Notes: generated by a model from the sequence alone, not told the origin. Shown: positions 36,709-47,737, counted from the stretch's first letter. The stretch: DNA of 64,000 bases from Clostridiales bacterium mt11 (GCA_001282665.1 LN874944.1:171243-235242), one strand, 5' to 3'. Translations and numbers: made by a program.

Positions 36709-38046
36709 CTATTGAACGTTAAGATTTTTTACTCTAACATAAGGACCACCAAAGCTTACGGTTAGAGGATATTGTTCCATTTTGCCACACCCACCGAATA
36801 CAGAAGGGACTAGTTCAAGTTCATTGGACAATCCATCTATTTCCCCTAAGGTATTCATAACATTGCCAGATACTACTGAAATATTTACTGGTTCTGCAAT
36901 TTTTCCGTCCTTTATATAATAGGCAAGGGATGGTGCCATTGTAAATGTAGACATCCCAGAGCCATGCTTGATGGTTTTAATGTATATTCCCTCTTCAACT
37001 TCTGAGAATAGTTCATCTTTTGATTTATCTCCAGTTTCTATATATGTGGTGGTCATTCTTACGATAGGTTCAAATTCAAAGTTAATTGCTCTAGCATTGC
37101 CAGTTAAGTCTTCATCTAGATATTTAGCTGTAGTGCTGTTATGAAGTCTGCCACTTAGTATTCCATCTTTGATAAGGTAAGTTTTTTCTGCCTTTGTACC
37201 CTCATCATCGAAAGGTACATATCCACTACCTGCTATATTACCATCATCTACAATGGAAAGGATGTCCGAGCCTACTTTTTTACCTATGGACCATTCTTTT
37301 CTCATGGTTTCGTCGCCAACCATAAAGTCAGCTTCACTTTTATGGCCAAAGCTTTCATGAGCAAATATTCCCGCAGCTAAAGGAGATAGTATAACGGTAT
37401 ATTTGTCAGGTTCAATAGGTTTAGAATTAAATAGGAAATTTTCACATTCTCCAATATAAAGTTTAAGTTCATCTAATGGGGCATTTAGCTTATCAAATGT
37501 ATCTGAGGTTTTTTGATAGTTTTCAGAGAGTCTCTTTTCACCATTTACAAAGTTCATCCCTATGGAAAACCCAACAAGTTGGGTGTCAAAGGTGATTTCT
37601 GTTCCTTTACTGGAATAAAATTCTTTAACCACTTTTTTATCTACATAGATTGTTTTCCAACTCTTTATTAAATCATTGGATTCTAGGATAGGAAAATATT
37701 TTTTGAGCAGGTCATGCTTTTTTCCAATTTCAACTTTAGCTATACTGTCCTCTTCAAATTTTATAAGGCTTCCTTTATTAACTTGTAGCTTTTTTATAAT
37801 AGGATTGTCATAGATATTTTCATTAGGATTTGCATAGGAAGCTAGTGTATTTATTTCATCTTGGATGTTTTCTATATTCGATGTAGAGCCATAATACCAT
37901 CTTTCCCCATCAAACAATCTAATAAAAGCTGCCTTGTAGCTCCTATTCTTAGATTCTTCAACTTCGCCTAAGGTGTAGACAACTTTAGTTTCATATACAT
38001 CTTCTATACGCACATCCGTATAAAGATGCTGTGGAAATTTAAACAT
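36709..38046 (-). CDS. tldD: TldD-like zinc peptidase subunit
   Basis: A 445-residue TldD-family protein with the active-site motif HESFGH followed by KSEADF, and a C-terminal GGCGKMEQ segment. ATG 38046 has AAGGGGGT six bases upstream; a 25-codon upstream extension lacks such a site. First gene of a pair with the PmbA-like gene. Possible ability to trim a RiPP leader is noted because the window has a RiPP cluster whose exporter lacks a peptidase; that link is only inference. Confidence 0.92.
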   Translation of the reverse strand: MFKFPQHLYTDVRIEDVYETKVVYTLGEVEESKNRSYKAAFIRLFDGERWYYGSTSNIENIQDEINTLASYANPNENIYDNPIIKKLQVNKGSLIKFEEDSIAKVEIGKKHDLLKKYFPILESNDLIKSWKTIYVDKKVVKEFYSSKGTEITFDTQLVGFSIGMNFVNGEKRLSENYQKTSDTFDKLNAPLDELKLYIGECENFLFNSKPIEPDKYTVILSPLAAGIFAHESFGHKSEADFMVGDETMRKEWSIGKKVGSDILSIVDDGNIAGSGYVPFDDEGTKAEKTYLIKDGILSGRLHNSTTAKYLDEDLTGNARAINFEFEPIVRMTTTYIETGDKSKDELFSEVEEGIYIKTIKHGSGMSTFTMAPSLAYYIKDGKIAEPVNISVVSGNVMNTLGEIDGLSNELELVPSVFGGCGKMEQYPLTVSFGGPYVRVKNLNVQ

Positions 38047-38126
38047 TAGATTACCCCCTTTATAAAATAATGGAATGGCTTTTAAGCTTTTCCAAACAAA
38101 AAAACCATTCCTAATGCTCAAAGCAA

Positions 38127-41048
38127 TTATTTCATAAGTTTAACTAGAGTACCAAATAGATCTTTATTTTCTGTTATCTTATTTTCATTACCCAATACAC
38201 ATAAATAATCTTCTTTCATAGTACCATCAAGAAGTGGTGCAAAAGCGTTAATATCTTCAAGTTTGGTGTTCAATACTTCATCCCTTGTTTTTTGTACCAT
38301 ATCTTGACTAATATTTGAGATATATCTTTTAGTTGCTATTAGTCCCTTCATATGAGGAGTCATGGCTGGGTCAAGGCGACTTATAGTTCCTATAATATAT
38401 GTTGTTAGTTCAGTTTTATCTAAGTTTAAGTTTTTAATATAGCTAGCCATATTATCATAGGAATCTAAGGTTTCCTTAAGATTAGGATCACGATAGGAAA
38501 AAGTGGCCATATACCCTGTTCTATCAAAGAATATACCTGCACCATAAGCTCCACCCTGTGCTCTAATCCTATTATGAAGATAATCTCCATTTAATATGGT
38601 GGCTAGAACTCTCATATTATCATTATAATCGTAGCCTAATCGTTTAAAATTATAGCCTTTGGAAACGTATTGAACATTGGCAGATGAAAGTATTCCCTCA
38701 TTTAATTTCTCCAAAGAAAAATTATATTTTTTAGATTCTACTTTTTCTGGATTAAGATTGTCGGTTATAATTTTCAAATTATCTTTAGCAAAGGAGAAAT
38801 CCTTCCTATCTCCTGTAAAGCTTATGATTAAGTTGTTTAAATTAAATATTTCATTATAGACCTTATTTAGATTAGCCATGATTTCTTGACTATTATCATC
38901 AAAATTCTTTAGTATATCAGAAACAAACCAGTAAAAATCCAATCCATTTAGTTTTTCCATATATTTTTTAGATGATGAAAAATAGGAACCAACTCTTCTA
39001 GAAGTTACAACACTGCCCATGCTGAATATGGACATTTCTATTCTTGACTTCATCTGTTGTATTAACTCTTTGACTCTTTTTTCGTCCTCTATTTTAGATT
39101 CCGTAAGCAATACATTTATAAGTTTCATTAAATTAAGAGTATTATCCCCTATGGCTTTACCTTCGATGATGAACTTAGGATAATAAACTTCATCATTATC
39201 TTTTTCTATAAACACATTGGTACTAAAGTTGATACCTCCAGTATTTACATATATTTCATTTGAAAGGTCGGAATAGGAATAAGTCTCAGTATCCACCTTC
39301 CCTATAATTCCTGCTAGTAAATTAGTGTATGGGATTAGCTCTTCATCCACTACACTGTTATCAAAGTAGAAGTCTACATAGGAGATCTTACTTGTGAAGA
39401 TATCATGGAAAAGGATTGTAATATCTCCATCTTTAATTATTTCCTGTGGCATTATTTCTGCCTTAGGCTCTACATCTGATAGTGAAAGTTTAGGAATTGT
39501 AGCCTTAGCTTCTTCTGTATCATCTGATAGCTGCATTTCTTTAAGCTGTTCATTTTCTTCAATTAGTTTTTTAATCTCCTCTTTAGTAAGAGAATTTTTG
39601 TATTCTAATAATTCTTTTTCTATCTTCTTATCCTTTTCTTCTCCTAATCCCTTTTTGGGATTTATAATCACTAAAGAGCTGTGAGGATTATCTATGATTC
39701 TTTCCTTGATGAAGTTTTCAAAATAGCCAGTATCTATATTCTTTCTAAGATGCTTTATAGTTTTATCATATTCAAGATGGGTTGTAGGACTACTATCGTA
39801 AAGCCAACTGTCTAAAGATTGAATATTATAAATAAGCCCTTTAGTTGGGAAATTACTAGCTTCACGTAGATTGTATTCAACGATATTGATACAAGCCTCT
39901 ATTAACTTTTTATCAATTCCCTCGTTAACCAATTTATTTAAGGTATCAAATATTACATTTTGAAATTTTTCTTTATTATCTATAGAGGTATTCTTTGCAG
40001 CAATGCCAAAGCTAGACTGTATTCCGTCACTTTCTATAGGGAATATATCTTCACCAATTCCAGCATCGATTAATGCCTTTTTAACTGGTGCTGCTGAAGA
40101 TTCTATTAACAGCTGATTTAATATGCTAGCCATTAAGTGGATTTCTGGATCAGTTTTTTCTCCTAATACAAAATTTAGACTTAAATAAGTACGATTTTCA
40201 TCGGATTCATCCTTAGAAATTGGATAGTATCCTTCAAGTTCACTTCTTGATGTAAGAGGTTTTTGAAGGTCTATATGGGAATCTATATCGATCTTATCAA
40301 AGTTAGATAGATAATTTTCATCTATAAATTTAAGTTGTTTTTCAATATCTCCATTGCCATAAAGATATATGTAGCTATTTGAAGGATGATAAAATCTTTT
40401 ATGAAAATCTAAAAATGCTTCAGGAGTAAGTTCTGGAATCACATCGGGATTTCCACCAGAAGAATGTTGGTAACAGGTATTTGGATACAGTGATCTATCT
40501 ATATTTTCCATTAAAATTCTCTCTGGGGATGAATAAGCTCCCTGCATTTCATTGTAAACTACACCTTTGTACTTTATAGCTTCATCTTCATTAAACAGCT
40601 CATGATGCCAGCCCTCTTGCATAAATATCTTAGGATCGTTATAGATGGCTGGATGAAGAACCGCATCTAAATATACATCCATTAGGTTGAAGAAATCCTT
40701 TTCATTTCTACTAGCTATAGGATATAATGTTTTATCGCTAAAGGTCATAGCATTTATAAAGGTTTGTAATGAGCCTTTTACCATATCCATAAATGGTTCC
40801 TTAGTTGTATATTTTCTAGAGCCAGATAGAACGCAGTGTTCTATTATGTGAGGTACACCGGTACTATCTGATGGTGGTGTTCTAAATCCTATGGAAAAAA
40901 CCTTGTTGTCATCGTCATTTTCTAAATGTAATAATCTTGCACCAGATTTTTCATGGCTAAATAGCCTTGCAACTGATTGTATTTCGTCGATATTATACTC
41001 TTTAATAAGTCTAAATCCAGAGTAAATTTTATTAACTTCAAAATTCAT
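38127..41048 (-). CDS. M16C zinc metalloprotease, presequence-protease-like
   Basis: A 973-residue insulinase-type enzyme with the inverted zinc motif HIIEH (67-71) and the downstream Glu in the EKDFFNLMDVYLDAVLHP region, plus the M16C central domain and the late YGAGIFFDRTG. Length and layout match the PreP/Cym1 group that degrades peptides in a closed chamber. Cytoplasmic; no signal peptide. AAGGAGG ribosome site. A weak hairpin near 38070-38112 may end its transcript before tldD. Confidence 0.93.
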   Translation of the reverse strand: MNFEVNKIYSGFRLIKEYNIDEIQSVARLFSHEKSGARLLHLENDDDNKVFSIGFRTPPSDSTGVPHIIEHCVLSGSRKYTTKEPFMDMVKGSLQTFINAMTFSDKTLYPIASRNEKDFFNLMDVYLDAVLHPAIYNDPKIFMQEGWHHELFNEDEAIKYKGVVYNEMQGAYSSPERILMENIDRSLYPNTCYQHSSGGNPDVIPELTPEAFLDFHKRFYHPSNSYIYLYGNGDIEKQLKFIDENYLSNFDKIDIDSHIDLQKPLTSRSELEGYYPISKDESDENRTYLSLNFVLGEKTDPEIHLMASILNQLLIESSAAPVKKALIDAGIGEDIFPIESDGIQSSFGIAAKNTSIDNKEKFQNVIFDTLNKLVNEGIDKKLIEACINIVEYNLREASNFPTKGLIYNIQSLDSWLYDSSPTTHLEYDKTIKHLRKNIDTGYFENFIKERIIDNPHSSLVIINPKKGLGEEKDKKIEKELLEYKNSLTKEEIKKLIEENEQLKEMQLSDDTEEAKATIPKLSLSDVEPKAEIMPQEIIKDGDITILFHDIFTSKISYVDFYFDNSVVDEELIPYTNLLAGIIGKVDTETYSYSDLSNEIYVNTGGINFSTNVFIEKDNDEVYYPKFIIEGKAIGDNTLNLMKLINVLLTESKIEDEKRVKELIQQMKSRIEMSIFSMGSVVTSRRVGSYFSSSKKYMEKLNGLDFYWFVSDILKNFDDNSQEIMANLNKVYNEIFNLNNLIISFTGDRKDFSFAKDNLKIITDNLNPEKVESKKYNFSLEKLNEGILSSANVQYVSKGYNFKRLGYDYNDNMRVLATILNGDYLHNRIRAQGGAYGAGIFFDRTGYMATFSYRDPNLKETLDSYDNMASYIKNLNLDKTELTTYIIGTISRLDPAMTPHMKGLIATKRYISNISQDMVQKTRDEVLNTKLEDINAFAPLLDGTMKEDYLCVLGNENKITENKDLFGTLVKLMK

Positions 41049-41190
41049 AATATTACCTCCTTAAAAATATTTTAAATTTGTTATAAGTTAAGGATATACC
41101 ATATAACCTAATTTTACTAGAAAGAATCAATAAAAGTAAAGGGACTTATAGGAATATTTTAAATAATCTAATATTTAAAATGGAACTAAA

Positions 41191-42555
41191 CTAATTCCTT
41201 TTAATTTTATTCAAGGATATTGGAATGAATATTTTATTGTTGTCGGTTTTTTGGTCGTTAAACATACTTAGTGCATAATCCCTTACAAAGTTTGGAGCAG
41301 ATTTTTGCAATATATCAAACCCTTCTGAATTAAATATATGGTGCAGAGCTTCATTTCTAAATCCAGCAAAATAATTTAAGTTCAATATGGAAATAGTTTT
41401 AGAAATTGCCTTCATTTCTTCATCAGAATACTTGGATATCTCTAGTAGGGAATCATAATATTTATCATAAGACCTTCTTTGGAAGAAATCCCTTGAATAC
41501 TTTTTAAAATTAATTAAGTTTTCATCTGTAATTTTATTTTCTTTTACCCAACCTGCCATATCTATCCTACTTGTCCTATAATCATAGCCCTTATCGGGTT
41601 GAAACTTGAGGATTCCATACTGATTAGGGTATGCAGTTATACAAGAGGTTGCAATATCGTAGATGGTTTTATCATTTTTTTTATAGGATTTAATATCCTG
41701 TAAATGTATATGGCCGGTTAAAACTATTTCTACTCCAGCGTTTTGAAGTACTTTTATGACTTCTTCATTGTTTTCTATTGTAAAATTTTCATTTATTACA
41801 TCACTATGGTCTATTAAGCTGTGATGCATTACCGCTACAAGCTGTGCATCATTTTCTTTTGCTAAATTGGAACACTCACCTATCCACTCAATAGTTTTAG
41901 AGGAAATTTCTCCGCCCATAACTGGAGCATCCCTCAATTTATTTCGCTTATATATGGCTGAGTCGAGCATTAACAACCAAATGTCTTCTGATGGTGTTGC
42001 GAGATAGCTTAAAGAATATTTATCTCGAGATATAGCATCTTTATACCCAAAAGGTGCATATATATCTGCAAATTCTTCACTGGTTATAGAGTCTATTTTA
42101 ATCAATTGATCCCCTAAATAATTTCTTGCCCAAGGATTTTCTATATCGTGATTTCCCGGGATGACAAATACAAAAGTACCTGACTTTTGAATGGTTTTTA
42201 GCTTTTTAGCAAGCTCTATATGACTTTCTTTTTCTCCATTACCAGTTAGATCTCCAGTGATGATTAGAATATCTGGATTTTTATTTTTTATATCCCTAGT
42301 AAAGGCATCGATTATTTCGCCAGAGTAATTGAGTAGCTTTCCATCACCAGTAGTGAGGAATCGGTTAAATGCCTTTCCGTCATCATAGGTTTCTTTAGAT
42401 AGATGATGGGGATCTGAAGCAATGAAGAAAGTTATATCCTCTCCAGATTTGATTCGGCAATTTATAGTAGAACATTTTAAATTATCAGCACATCCAGTTA
42501 AGTTCATTGTAAATACAAAGGACATGAGTATTAGAAATATTCTTTTAATATCCAT
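41191..42555 (-). CDS. Calcineurin-like metallophosphoesterase lipoprotein
   Basis: About 454 residues with a lipoprotein signal ending in NLTGCADN, so the mature enzyme is anchored outside the membrane. Metal-binding motifs are present in order: DPHH, GDLTGNG, GNHD, MHHS and GHIHLQD. A C-terminal helical tail (about 320-454) is of unknown fold. It should cleave phosphate esters outside the cell; substrate unknown. ATG 42555 is preferred to 42576 because GGTGAG lies before it and it opens directly with the signal. Confidence 0.88.
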   Translation of the reverse strand: MDIKRIFLILMSFVFTMNLTGCADNLKCSTINCRIKSGEDITFFIASDPHHLSKETYDDGKAFNRFLTTGDGKLLNYSGEIIDAFTRDIKNKNPDILIITGDLTGNGEKESHIELAKKLKTIQKSGTFVFVIPGNHDIENPWARNYLGDQLIKIDSITSEEFADIYAPFGYKDAISRDKYSLSYLATPSEDIWLLMLDSAIYKRNKLRDAPVMGGEISSKTIEWIGECSNLAKENDAQLVAVMHHSLIDHSDVINENFTIENNEEVIKVLQNAGVEIVLTGHIHLQDIKSYKKNDKTIYDIATSCITAYPNQYGILKFQPDKGYDYRTSRIDMAGWVKENKITDENLINFKKYSRDFFQRRSYDKYYDSLLEISKYSDEEMKAISKTISILNLNYFAGFRNEALHHIFNSEGFDILQKSAPNFVRDYALSMFNDQKTDNNKIFIPISLNKIKRN

Positions 42556-42712
42556 AGGTCTCACCATCCTCACCATATTATAGAAAATAAATCATTATTT
42601 TCTTATTGATATAATTGTATCATATTTTAATCTGCAATACTTAAATATATGCACTGGTTTAGAATGAATAACCATATAAAAATGTTATAATAGACCCATA
42701 GGAGGATTAAGT

Positions 42713-44875
42713 ATGGATATTTACAGTACATTAAAAGATTACTTTGGATACGATGAGTTTAAAAAGGGACAAGAAAAGTTAATAAAGGGTATTCTTGATG
42801 GAAAAGATGTTTTAGGGGTAATGCCTACTGGAGGAGGTAAATCCCTTTGCTATCAATTACCAGGAATTTTATTAGAAGGGATAACTATAGTGATTTCACC
42901 TTTAATATCCCTTATGAAAGATCAAGTGGATTCACTAAATGAAATGGGTATATCAGGAACCTATATAAATAGCACTCTTGACCAGAAAGAACTCTCTATG
43001 AGGATAGATGAGATAAAGAAGAATAGATATAAAATAGTATATGTAGCTCCAGAAAGGTTAAATACATATTTGTTTTTAAATTTAGTAAAGGAAATAAAGG
43101 TTTCAATGGTTGCCGTAGATGAGGCCCATTGTATAAGCCAATGGGGTCATGATTTTAGACCAAGTTATCTTGAAATACCCAAGTTTATTAACCGTTTTGG
43201 AAATAGACCTGTTGTTTCTGCATATACAGCTACAGCCACCAAGGAGATTGTAGAGGAAATAAAAGGGTTGATTGGATTAAAGAATCCTCTAGTGTCTATA
43301 ATCGGTTTCGATAGACCAAATTTATTTTATCAAGTGGTAAAGACAAGCAATAAATTCGACTACCTAAACGATTACTTGGAGAATAACTTTAATGAAAAGT
43401 CTGGAATAATCTACTGTGCAACGAGAAAGACTGTAGAATCCTTAACGGAAAGGTTGAATAGGCAAGGAATATCTGCTGTAGCATATCATGGAGGGATGGC
43501 AGATGATACACGTCAAAAAAATCAAGATGATTTTATATTTAATAGGATTAGGATAATTATAGCTACCAATGCTTTTGGCTTGGGTATAGACAAGCCAGAT
43601 GTAAGATTTGTTATACATTACAATATGCCTAAGAATATGGAAGCCTATTATCAAGAGGCTGGAAGAGCTGGTAGAGATGGTGAACCCAGCGATTGTATAC
43701 TTCTCTATTCTCCAGCAGATATTGTAAAACAAAAGTTTATGATACAAAATAGTACCCTTTCCCCTGAAAGGGAAACCATGATGTATACGAATCTTCAATA
43801 CCTAGTGGACTACTGTAATACTAATGATTGTTTGAGAAATACCATATTAAAATATTTTGGGGAGGAAATAGAAGAGGATAACTGTAATAATTGTGGTAAC
43901 TGTCTAAGTAAATCGGAGATGGTGGATATTACCATAGAAGCACAAAAAATTTTATCCTGTATATATAGAGTACAGGAAAGATATGGAATGACTATGATAA
44001 TACAGGTTTTAAGAGGTTCGCAGAATAAAAAGATTTTGGGATTGGGATTAGATAATCTATCTACCTATGGCATTATGAAGGAATATAGTGAACCTGTTTT
44101 AAAGGAGATAATCATGACTTTAGTATCTATGGATTATATTCACATGACAGCAGATAAATATCCTGTTTTAAAGCTAACCCCTTCTTCCCTTCCAGTATTG
44201 AAGGGGGAAGTGAAGGTTTATCATAAAAAGGATTTGTTGGAGACGATAAAAGAAAGGAAGACATTAGATTTAAAACATATAGACCTTAATTATGATAGGG
44301 ACTTATTTGAAGATTTAAGGGAATTGAGATATAGATTGTCCCAAGAAAAGGGTTTGGCACCATTTATGATATTCCATGATTCTACTCTAAAGGAAATGGC
44401 TACATATTTTCCACAAGACAAGGAGAGCTTTTTAGAGATAAAAGGGGTAGGTTTAAAGAGGTATGAAAGCTATGGTGAAGAATTTATTAAAATTATAAAA
44501 AGTTATGTTGAAGAAAATGAAATAGATACTTCTAAAATTAAAAAGGTAGAAATAGAAAACACCATAAAAAGAGAGGACTCGGATAGATATCAGTTGACAT
44601 ATAATTGTTATCTTAGAGGGCTATCTTTAACTGAAATAGCAGATAAAAGAAACTTTACTGTAAACACCATAATTAAGCATCTAGAAAAATGTGAAGAAAG
44701 TGGACAAACTGTAGATTGGTCAAAATTTATAGATGATCCTAGTAAAGAAGAAAGGATATTAGCTGCTATAGATGAAGTAGGATTAGAAAAGCTTAAACCT
44801 ATCAAAAAGATTTTGCCTGAGGAGATAAGCTATGAAGATATTCGGATTACCATAATGAAAAATGGATTAAAATAA
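42713..44875 (+). CDS. recQ: RecQ-family ATP-dependent DNA helicase
   Basis: A 720-residue 3'-5' helicase. Motifs: MPTGGGKSLCYQLP, DEAHCISQWGHDFR, TATAT and QEAGRAGRDG, then the zinc site (Cys in NDCLRN and NCNNCGNCL), winged helix, an HRDC domain (about 520-600) and a C-terminal helix-turn-helix tail (TEIADKRNFTVNTIIKHLE) often seen in Firmicute RecQ. It unwinds DNA in repair and pairs functionally with topoisomerase III. AGGAGG site and a TATAAT -10 just upstream. Confidence 0.95.
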   Translation: MDIYSTLKDYFGYDEFKKGQEKLIKGILDGKDVLGVMPTGGGKSLCYQLPGILLEGITIVISPLISLMKDQVDSLNEMGISGTYINSTLDQKELSMRIDEIKKNRYKIVYVAPERLNTYLFLNLVKEIKVSMVAVDEAHCISQWGHDFRPSYLEIPKFINRFGNRPVVSAYTATATKEIVEEIKGLIGLKNPLVSIIGFDRPNLFYQVVKTSNKFDYLNDYLENNFNEKSGIIYCATRKTVESLTERLNRQGISAVAYHGGMADDTRQKNQDDFIFNRIRIIIATNAFGLGIDKPDVRFVIHYNMPKNMEAYYQEAGRAGRDGEPSDCILLYSPADIVKQKFMIQNSTLSPERETMMYTNLQYLVDYCNTNDCLRNTILKYFGEEIEEDNCNNCGNCLSKSEMVDITIEAQKILSCIYRVQERYGMTMIIQVLRGSQNKKILGLGLDNLSTYGIMKEYSEPVLKEIIMTLVSMDYIHMTADKYPVLKLTPSSLPVLKGEVKVYHKKDLLETIKERKTLDLKHIDLNYDRDLFEDLRELRYRLSQEKGLAPFMIFHDSTLKEMATYFPQDKESFLEIKGVGLKRYESYGEEFIKIIKSYVEENEIDTSKIKKVEIENTIKREDSDRYQLTYNCYLRGLSLTEIADKRNFTVNTIIKHLEKCEESGQTVDWSKFIDDPSKEERILAAIDEVGLEKLKPIKKILPEEISYEDIRITIMKNGLK

Positions 44876-44876
44876 G

Positions 44877-44906
44877 AATGGTGAGGCACCTAAATACCCC
44901 ACCATT
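44877..44906. terminator. Weak bidirectional hairpin
   Basis: AATGGTG (44877-44883) with CACCATT (44900-44906) between convergent recQ and murF; T-rich after it. Confidence 0.5.
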
Positions 44907-44918
44907 TCTATTTTATAT

Positions 44919-46307
44919 TTACAGTGAAATCTCTTCTTGTAATTTTTCTACTACCTCTTCCAATTCTAGTGGTCTCGATGCTTTAACTAAGACGATGGAT
45001 TTAGGCTCTATTACTTTTTTTAACTTTTCAACTAATTGAGATTTATTTGTACAGTGTATTATCCTATCTTTTTCAAAATTTGGTTTAGCCATCTTACCAA
45101 TATATTGGGCTAGAGGACCAATGGTAAATAGGTATTCAACTTCATTAGGATCTATTTTTAACCCAATTTCCTCATGCATCTTTACTTCTTCTTCGCCTAA
45201 TCCTAGCATATCTCCAAGGACTACAATTTTTTGTTTATATTGCTTCATATTATAAATGGTATTCAATGCCGCTAAAACGCTAGAAGGATTTGATTTGTAT
45301 GAATCATTTAATATGGTGAACCCTTCTGCATAAACTAGCTCATTTCTCATGCCAGTTTTTTCAATATGATTTAGACCTTCCTGTATGGATTCAGAAGATA
45401 TATTAAAGTACTTAGCCACTGTAATAGCAGCTGTAGCATTAAATATATTATGAGAACCTAACATTGGAAGATAATAATTTTCTGAATTAGGGGATTTAAA
45501 TTTAAAGGATATACCATTTTCATCTACTATACCTAATTCACATTGATAATCGTTAAATTCCATCGTTCCATAGGTTAATATTTTCTGTCCTATATCAAGT
45601 TTTTCCACATGCTTTTTTAATATAGGATCATCTCCCCAATATATAAACAATCCATCGGGATTTAACCCTTCTAGGATTTCTAACTTCGCCTTTGCTATAT
45701 TATCCTTGGTCTTTAAACCTTCCAAGTGAGCCTCTCCAATGTTTGTAATTATAGATATATCTGGTTTAGCAATGGAGGTTAATAAGGATATCTGTCCAAA
45801 ATTATCAGTACCCATTTCAATAACTGCCATTTCAGTATTCTCATCTAAATCTAAAATGGTAAGTGGAGTACCAATATGATTGTTTAGATTGCCCATAGTC
45901 TTTTTAGTCCTATATTTGGTATTCAATAGGCTGGCTAAGATATCCTTTGTAGAGGTTTTTCCATTGCTCCCCGTTATTCCTATTACTTTGATATCCAATT
46001 GACTGCGGTATTCTTTAGCTAATAACTGAAGAGCATGAAGAGTATCATCTACAATAATAAATGGAAAATCTAAATTGGGAACAGGCTCGTCTTTAGACCA
46101 CAATGCTGCGGTAGCTCCTTTGCCTATCACCTGTTCTATAAATTTATGCCCATTGAAATTTTCCCCTATCAGTGGAATGAACAATTGGCCTTTATTAACT
46201 TGCCTAGAGTCAGTAGAAACTCCTTCAATATATTTTTTTTCATGTTCTACTTTTAATCCAGAACCTTGAACCATTCTCTCCACATCTTTTAGGCTGCGTT
46301 TTATCAT
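44919..46307 (-). CDS. murF: UDP-MurNAc-tripeptide:D-Ala-D-Ala ligase
   Basis: A 462-residue Mur ligase. N-terminal domain with STDSRQ, ATP site GITGSNGKTSTKD, MurF-typical VIEMGTDNFGQI and NDSYKSNPSS, and a C-terminal ligase domain ending in KASRPLELEEVV. It adds D-Ala-D-Ala to the peptidoglycan precursor in the cytoplasm. Its ATG overlaps the stop of ddl by four bases, so substrate maker and user are coupled. Confidence 0.96.
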   Translation of the reverse strand: MIKRSLKDVERMVQGSGLKVEHEKKYIEGVSTDSRQVNKGQLFIPLIGENFNGHKFIEQVIGKGATAALWSKDEPVPNLDFPFIIVDDTLHALQLLAKEYRSQLDIKVIGITGSNGKTSTKDILASLLNTKYRTKKTMGNLNNHIGTPLTILDLDENTEMAVIEMGTDNFGQISLLTSIAKPDISIITNIGEAHLEGLKTKDNIAKAKLEILEGLNPDGLFIYWGDDPILKKHVEKLDIGQKILTYGTMEFNDYQCELGIVDENGISFKFKSPNSENYYLPMLGSHNIFNATAAITVAKYFNISSESIQEGLNHIEKTGMRNELVYAEGFTILNDSYKSNPSSVLAALNTIYNMKQYKQKIVVLGDMLGLGEEEVKMHEEIGLKIDPNEVEYLFTIGPLAQYIGKMAKPNFEKDRIIHCTNKSQLVEKLKKVIEPKSIVLVKASRPLELEEVVEKLQEEISL

Positions 46308-47386
46308 TCAATACACCTCGTCATCACTAAGGATTTTTTTTGTTCATATCTTTGTAAGGATAGTTGGATTAATTTTTCGATTAGTTCAGCATAAGTAGTA
46401 CCATCAGTAGCTCCCCACAAAACTGGAGTCATACTTACTGATGTAAATCCAGGCATGGTATTTACTTCATTTACATATATTTCGTTATCATCTGTAACAA
46501 ATATATCAACTCTTGCAAGACCACAGCAGTTGAGAACTTTAAAGGCTTTAACTGCAGTTTCACGAACTTTATCCATTACTTCAGGCTCTAGTCTTGCTGG
46601 TATAACTGGAATAATTTTACCATCTATATATTTTGCATTATAGTCAAAGAAAGGTCTTTCCATAATGAACTCGCCAGGTACGGAAGCTTTTGGATCATCA
46701 TTACCTACTACAGAGGTCTGCATTTCCCTGCCTACTATTTCTTCTTCTATGACTATCTTACAATCATAGGTAAAAGCTTCTTTAAAGGATTTTTCAAGTT
46801 CTTTTCTATTTTCAGCCTTGGATATACCAACACTTGAACCTGAATTAGCAGGTTTAACATAGCAAGGGTATCCAATTTCCTTTTCTACTTTTTCATAGGC
46901 TTTTTCCTTATCTTCTCTCCATATGTGGGATTTAATGGAGGTATATTTTGCTTGAGGAATGCCGTGCTTTGCAAATAGATCATTGGTTATCTCCTTGTCC
47001 ATTCCTATTGAAGATGATAATACTCCGTTGCCTACATAGGGAATATTTAATAGTTCTAAAAGGCCTTGAATAGTTCCATCTTCTCCATTTGTCCCATGTA
47101 AAGCTGGGAATACTATATTTTTTTCTCCATCTTTAAAATTGTTAGTTAGGAATTCTCCTATGGAATTGGCTATAGTGTTTGAAGAGGTGGTTTGAAGTTC
47201 TTCTATATTTTTTATCTCTTTTTCCAACAGACCTAAGTTGCACCAAACACCTTCTTTTGTGATGAATACTGGATAAACATTATATATATCTTTGTTCAAA
47301 GCGTTCATTATGGCTGAAGCAGATTTTAGCGATACTTCATGCTCAACCGATTTTCCTCCATAAAGTACATAGATATTTGTTTTCAT
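46304..47386 (-). CDS. ddl: D-alanine--D-alanine ligase
   Basis: A 360-residue ATP-grasp ligase: YGGKSVEHEVSLKSA at the start, HGTNGEDGTIQGLLE, CYVKPANSGSSVGISKA, and the metal site region VNEVNTMPGFTSVSMTP. It makes the D-Ala-D-Ala dipeptide used by MurF, encoded next. AGGAGG site before the ATG. A Phe/Tyr at the D-lactate/D-Ala selectivity position was not examined in detail. Confidence 0.96.
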   Translation of the reverse strand: MKTNIYVLYGGKSVEHEVSLKSASAIMNALNKDIYNVYPVFITKEGVWCNLGLLEKEIKNIEELQTTSSNTIANSIGEFLTNNFKDGEKNIVFPALHGTNGEDGTIQGLLELLNIPYVGNGVLSSSIGMDKEITNDLFAKHGIPQAKYTSIKSHIWREDKEKAYEKVEKEIGYPCYVKPANSGSSVGISKAENRKELEKSFKEAFTYDCKIVIEEEIVGREMQTSVVGNDDPKASVPGEFIMERPFFDYNAKYIDGKIIPVIPARLEPEVMDKVRETAVKAFKVLNCCGLARVDIFVTDDNEIYVNEVNTMPGFTSVSMTPVLWGATDGTTYAELIEKLIQLSLQRYEQKKSLVMTRCIE

Positions 47387-47737
47387 ATATTTCTCCTCCT
47401 ATTAAAGATTAACCATTAAATATACAATCTATCAGGTAAAATTCGTTATGTATGGGAACACTGTAATTTATATTCATACATTGGTGAATCTTATCTTACA
47501 AAATATTAAAAACACATGACCTAGTATAAGATATCTTTTATCTATACATGAAAAATGCTATCATATTAAAACTCAATAATCAATATTTATTTGTTTCTAT
47601 AATATTATATTATATACAGGAAAAGATATGTTAACCAATAAACGGTTTTAATCATATATATGTAATAGAGGTTAAATATGAATATACTTTCATAATAAAA
47701 AATAGTCATAAATTTATCAAGGATAGGTAATTTTCTA
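47387..47737. other. AT-rich intergenic stretch
   Basis: Part of a 480-base gap between ddl and the zinc-ribbon gene. It should contain the ddl promoter on the minus strand, but several TATAAT-like boxes overlap and no single promoter stands out. No gene seen. Confidence 0.4.
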
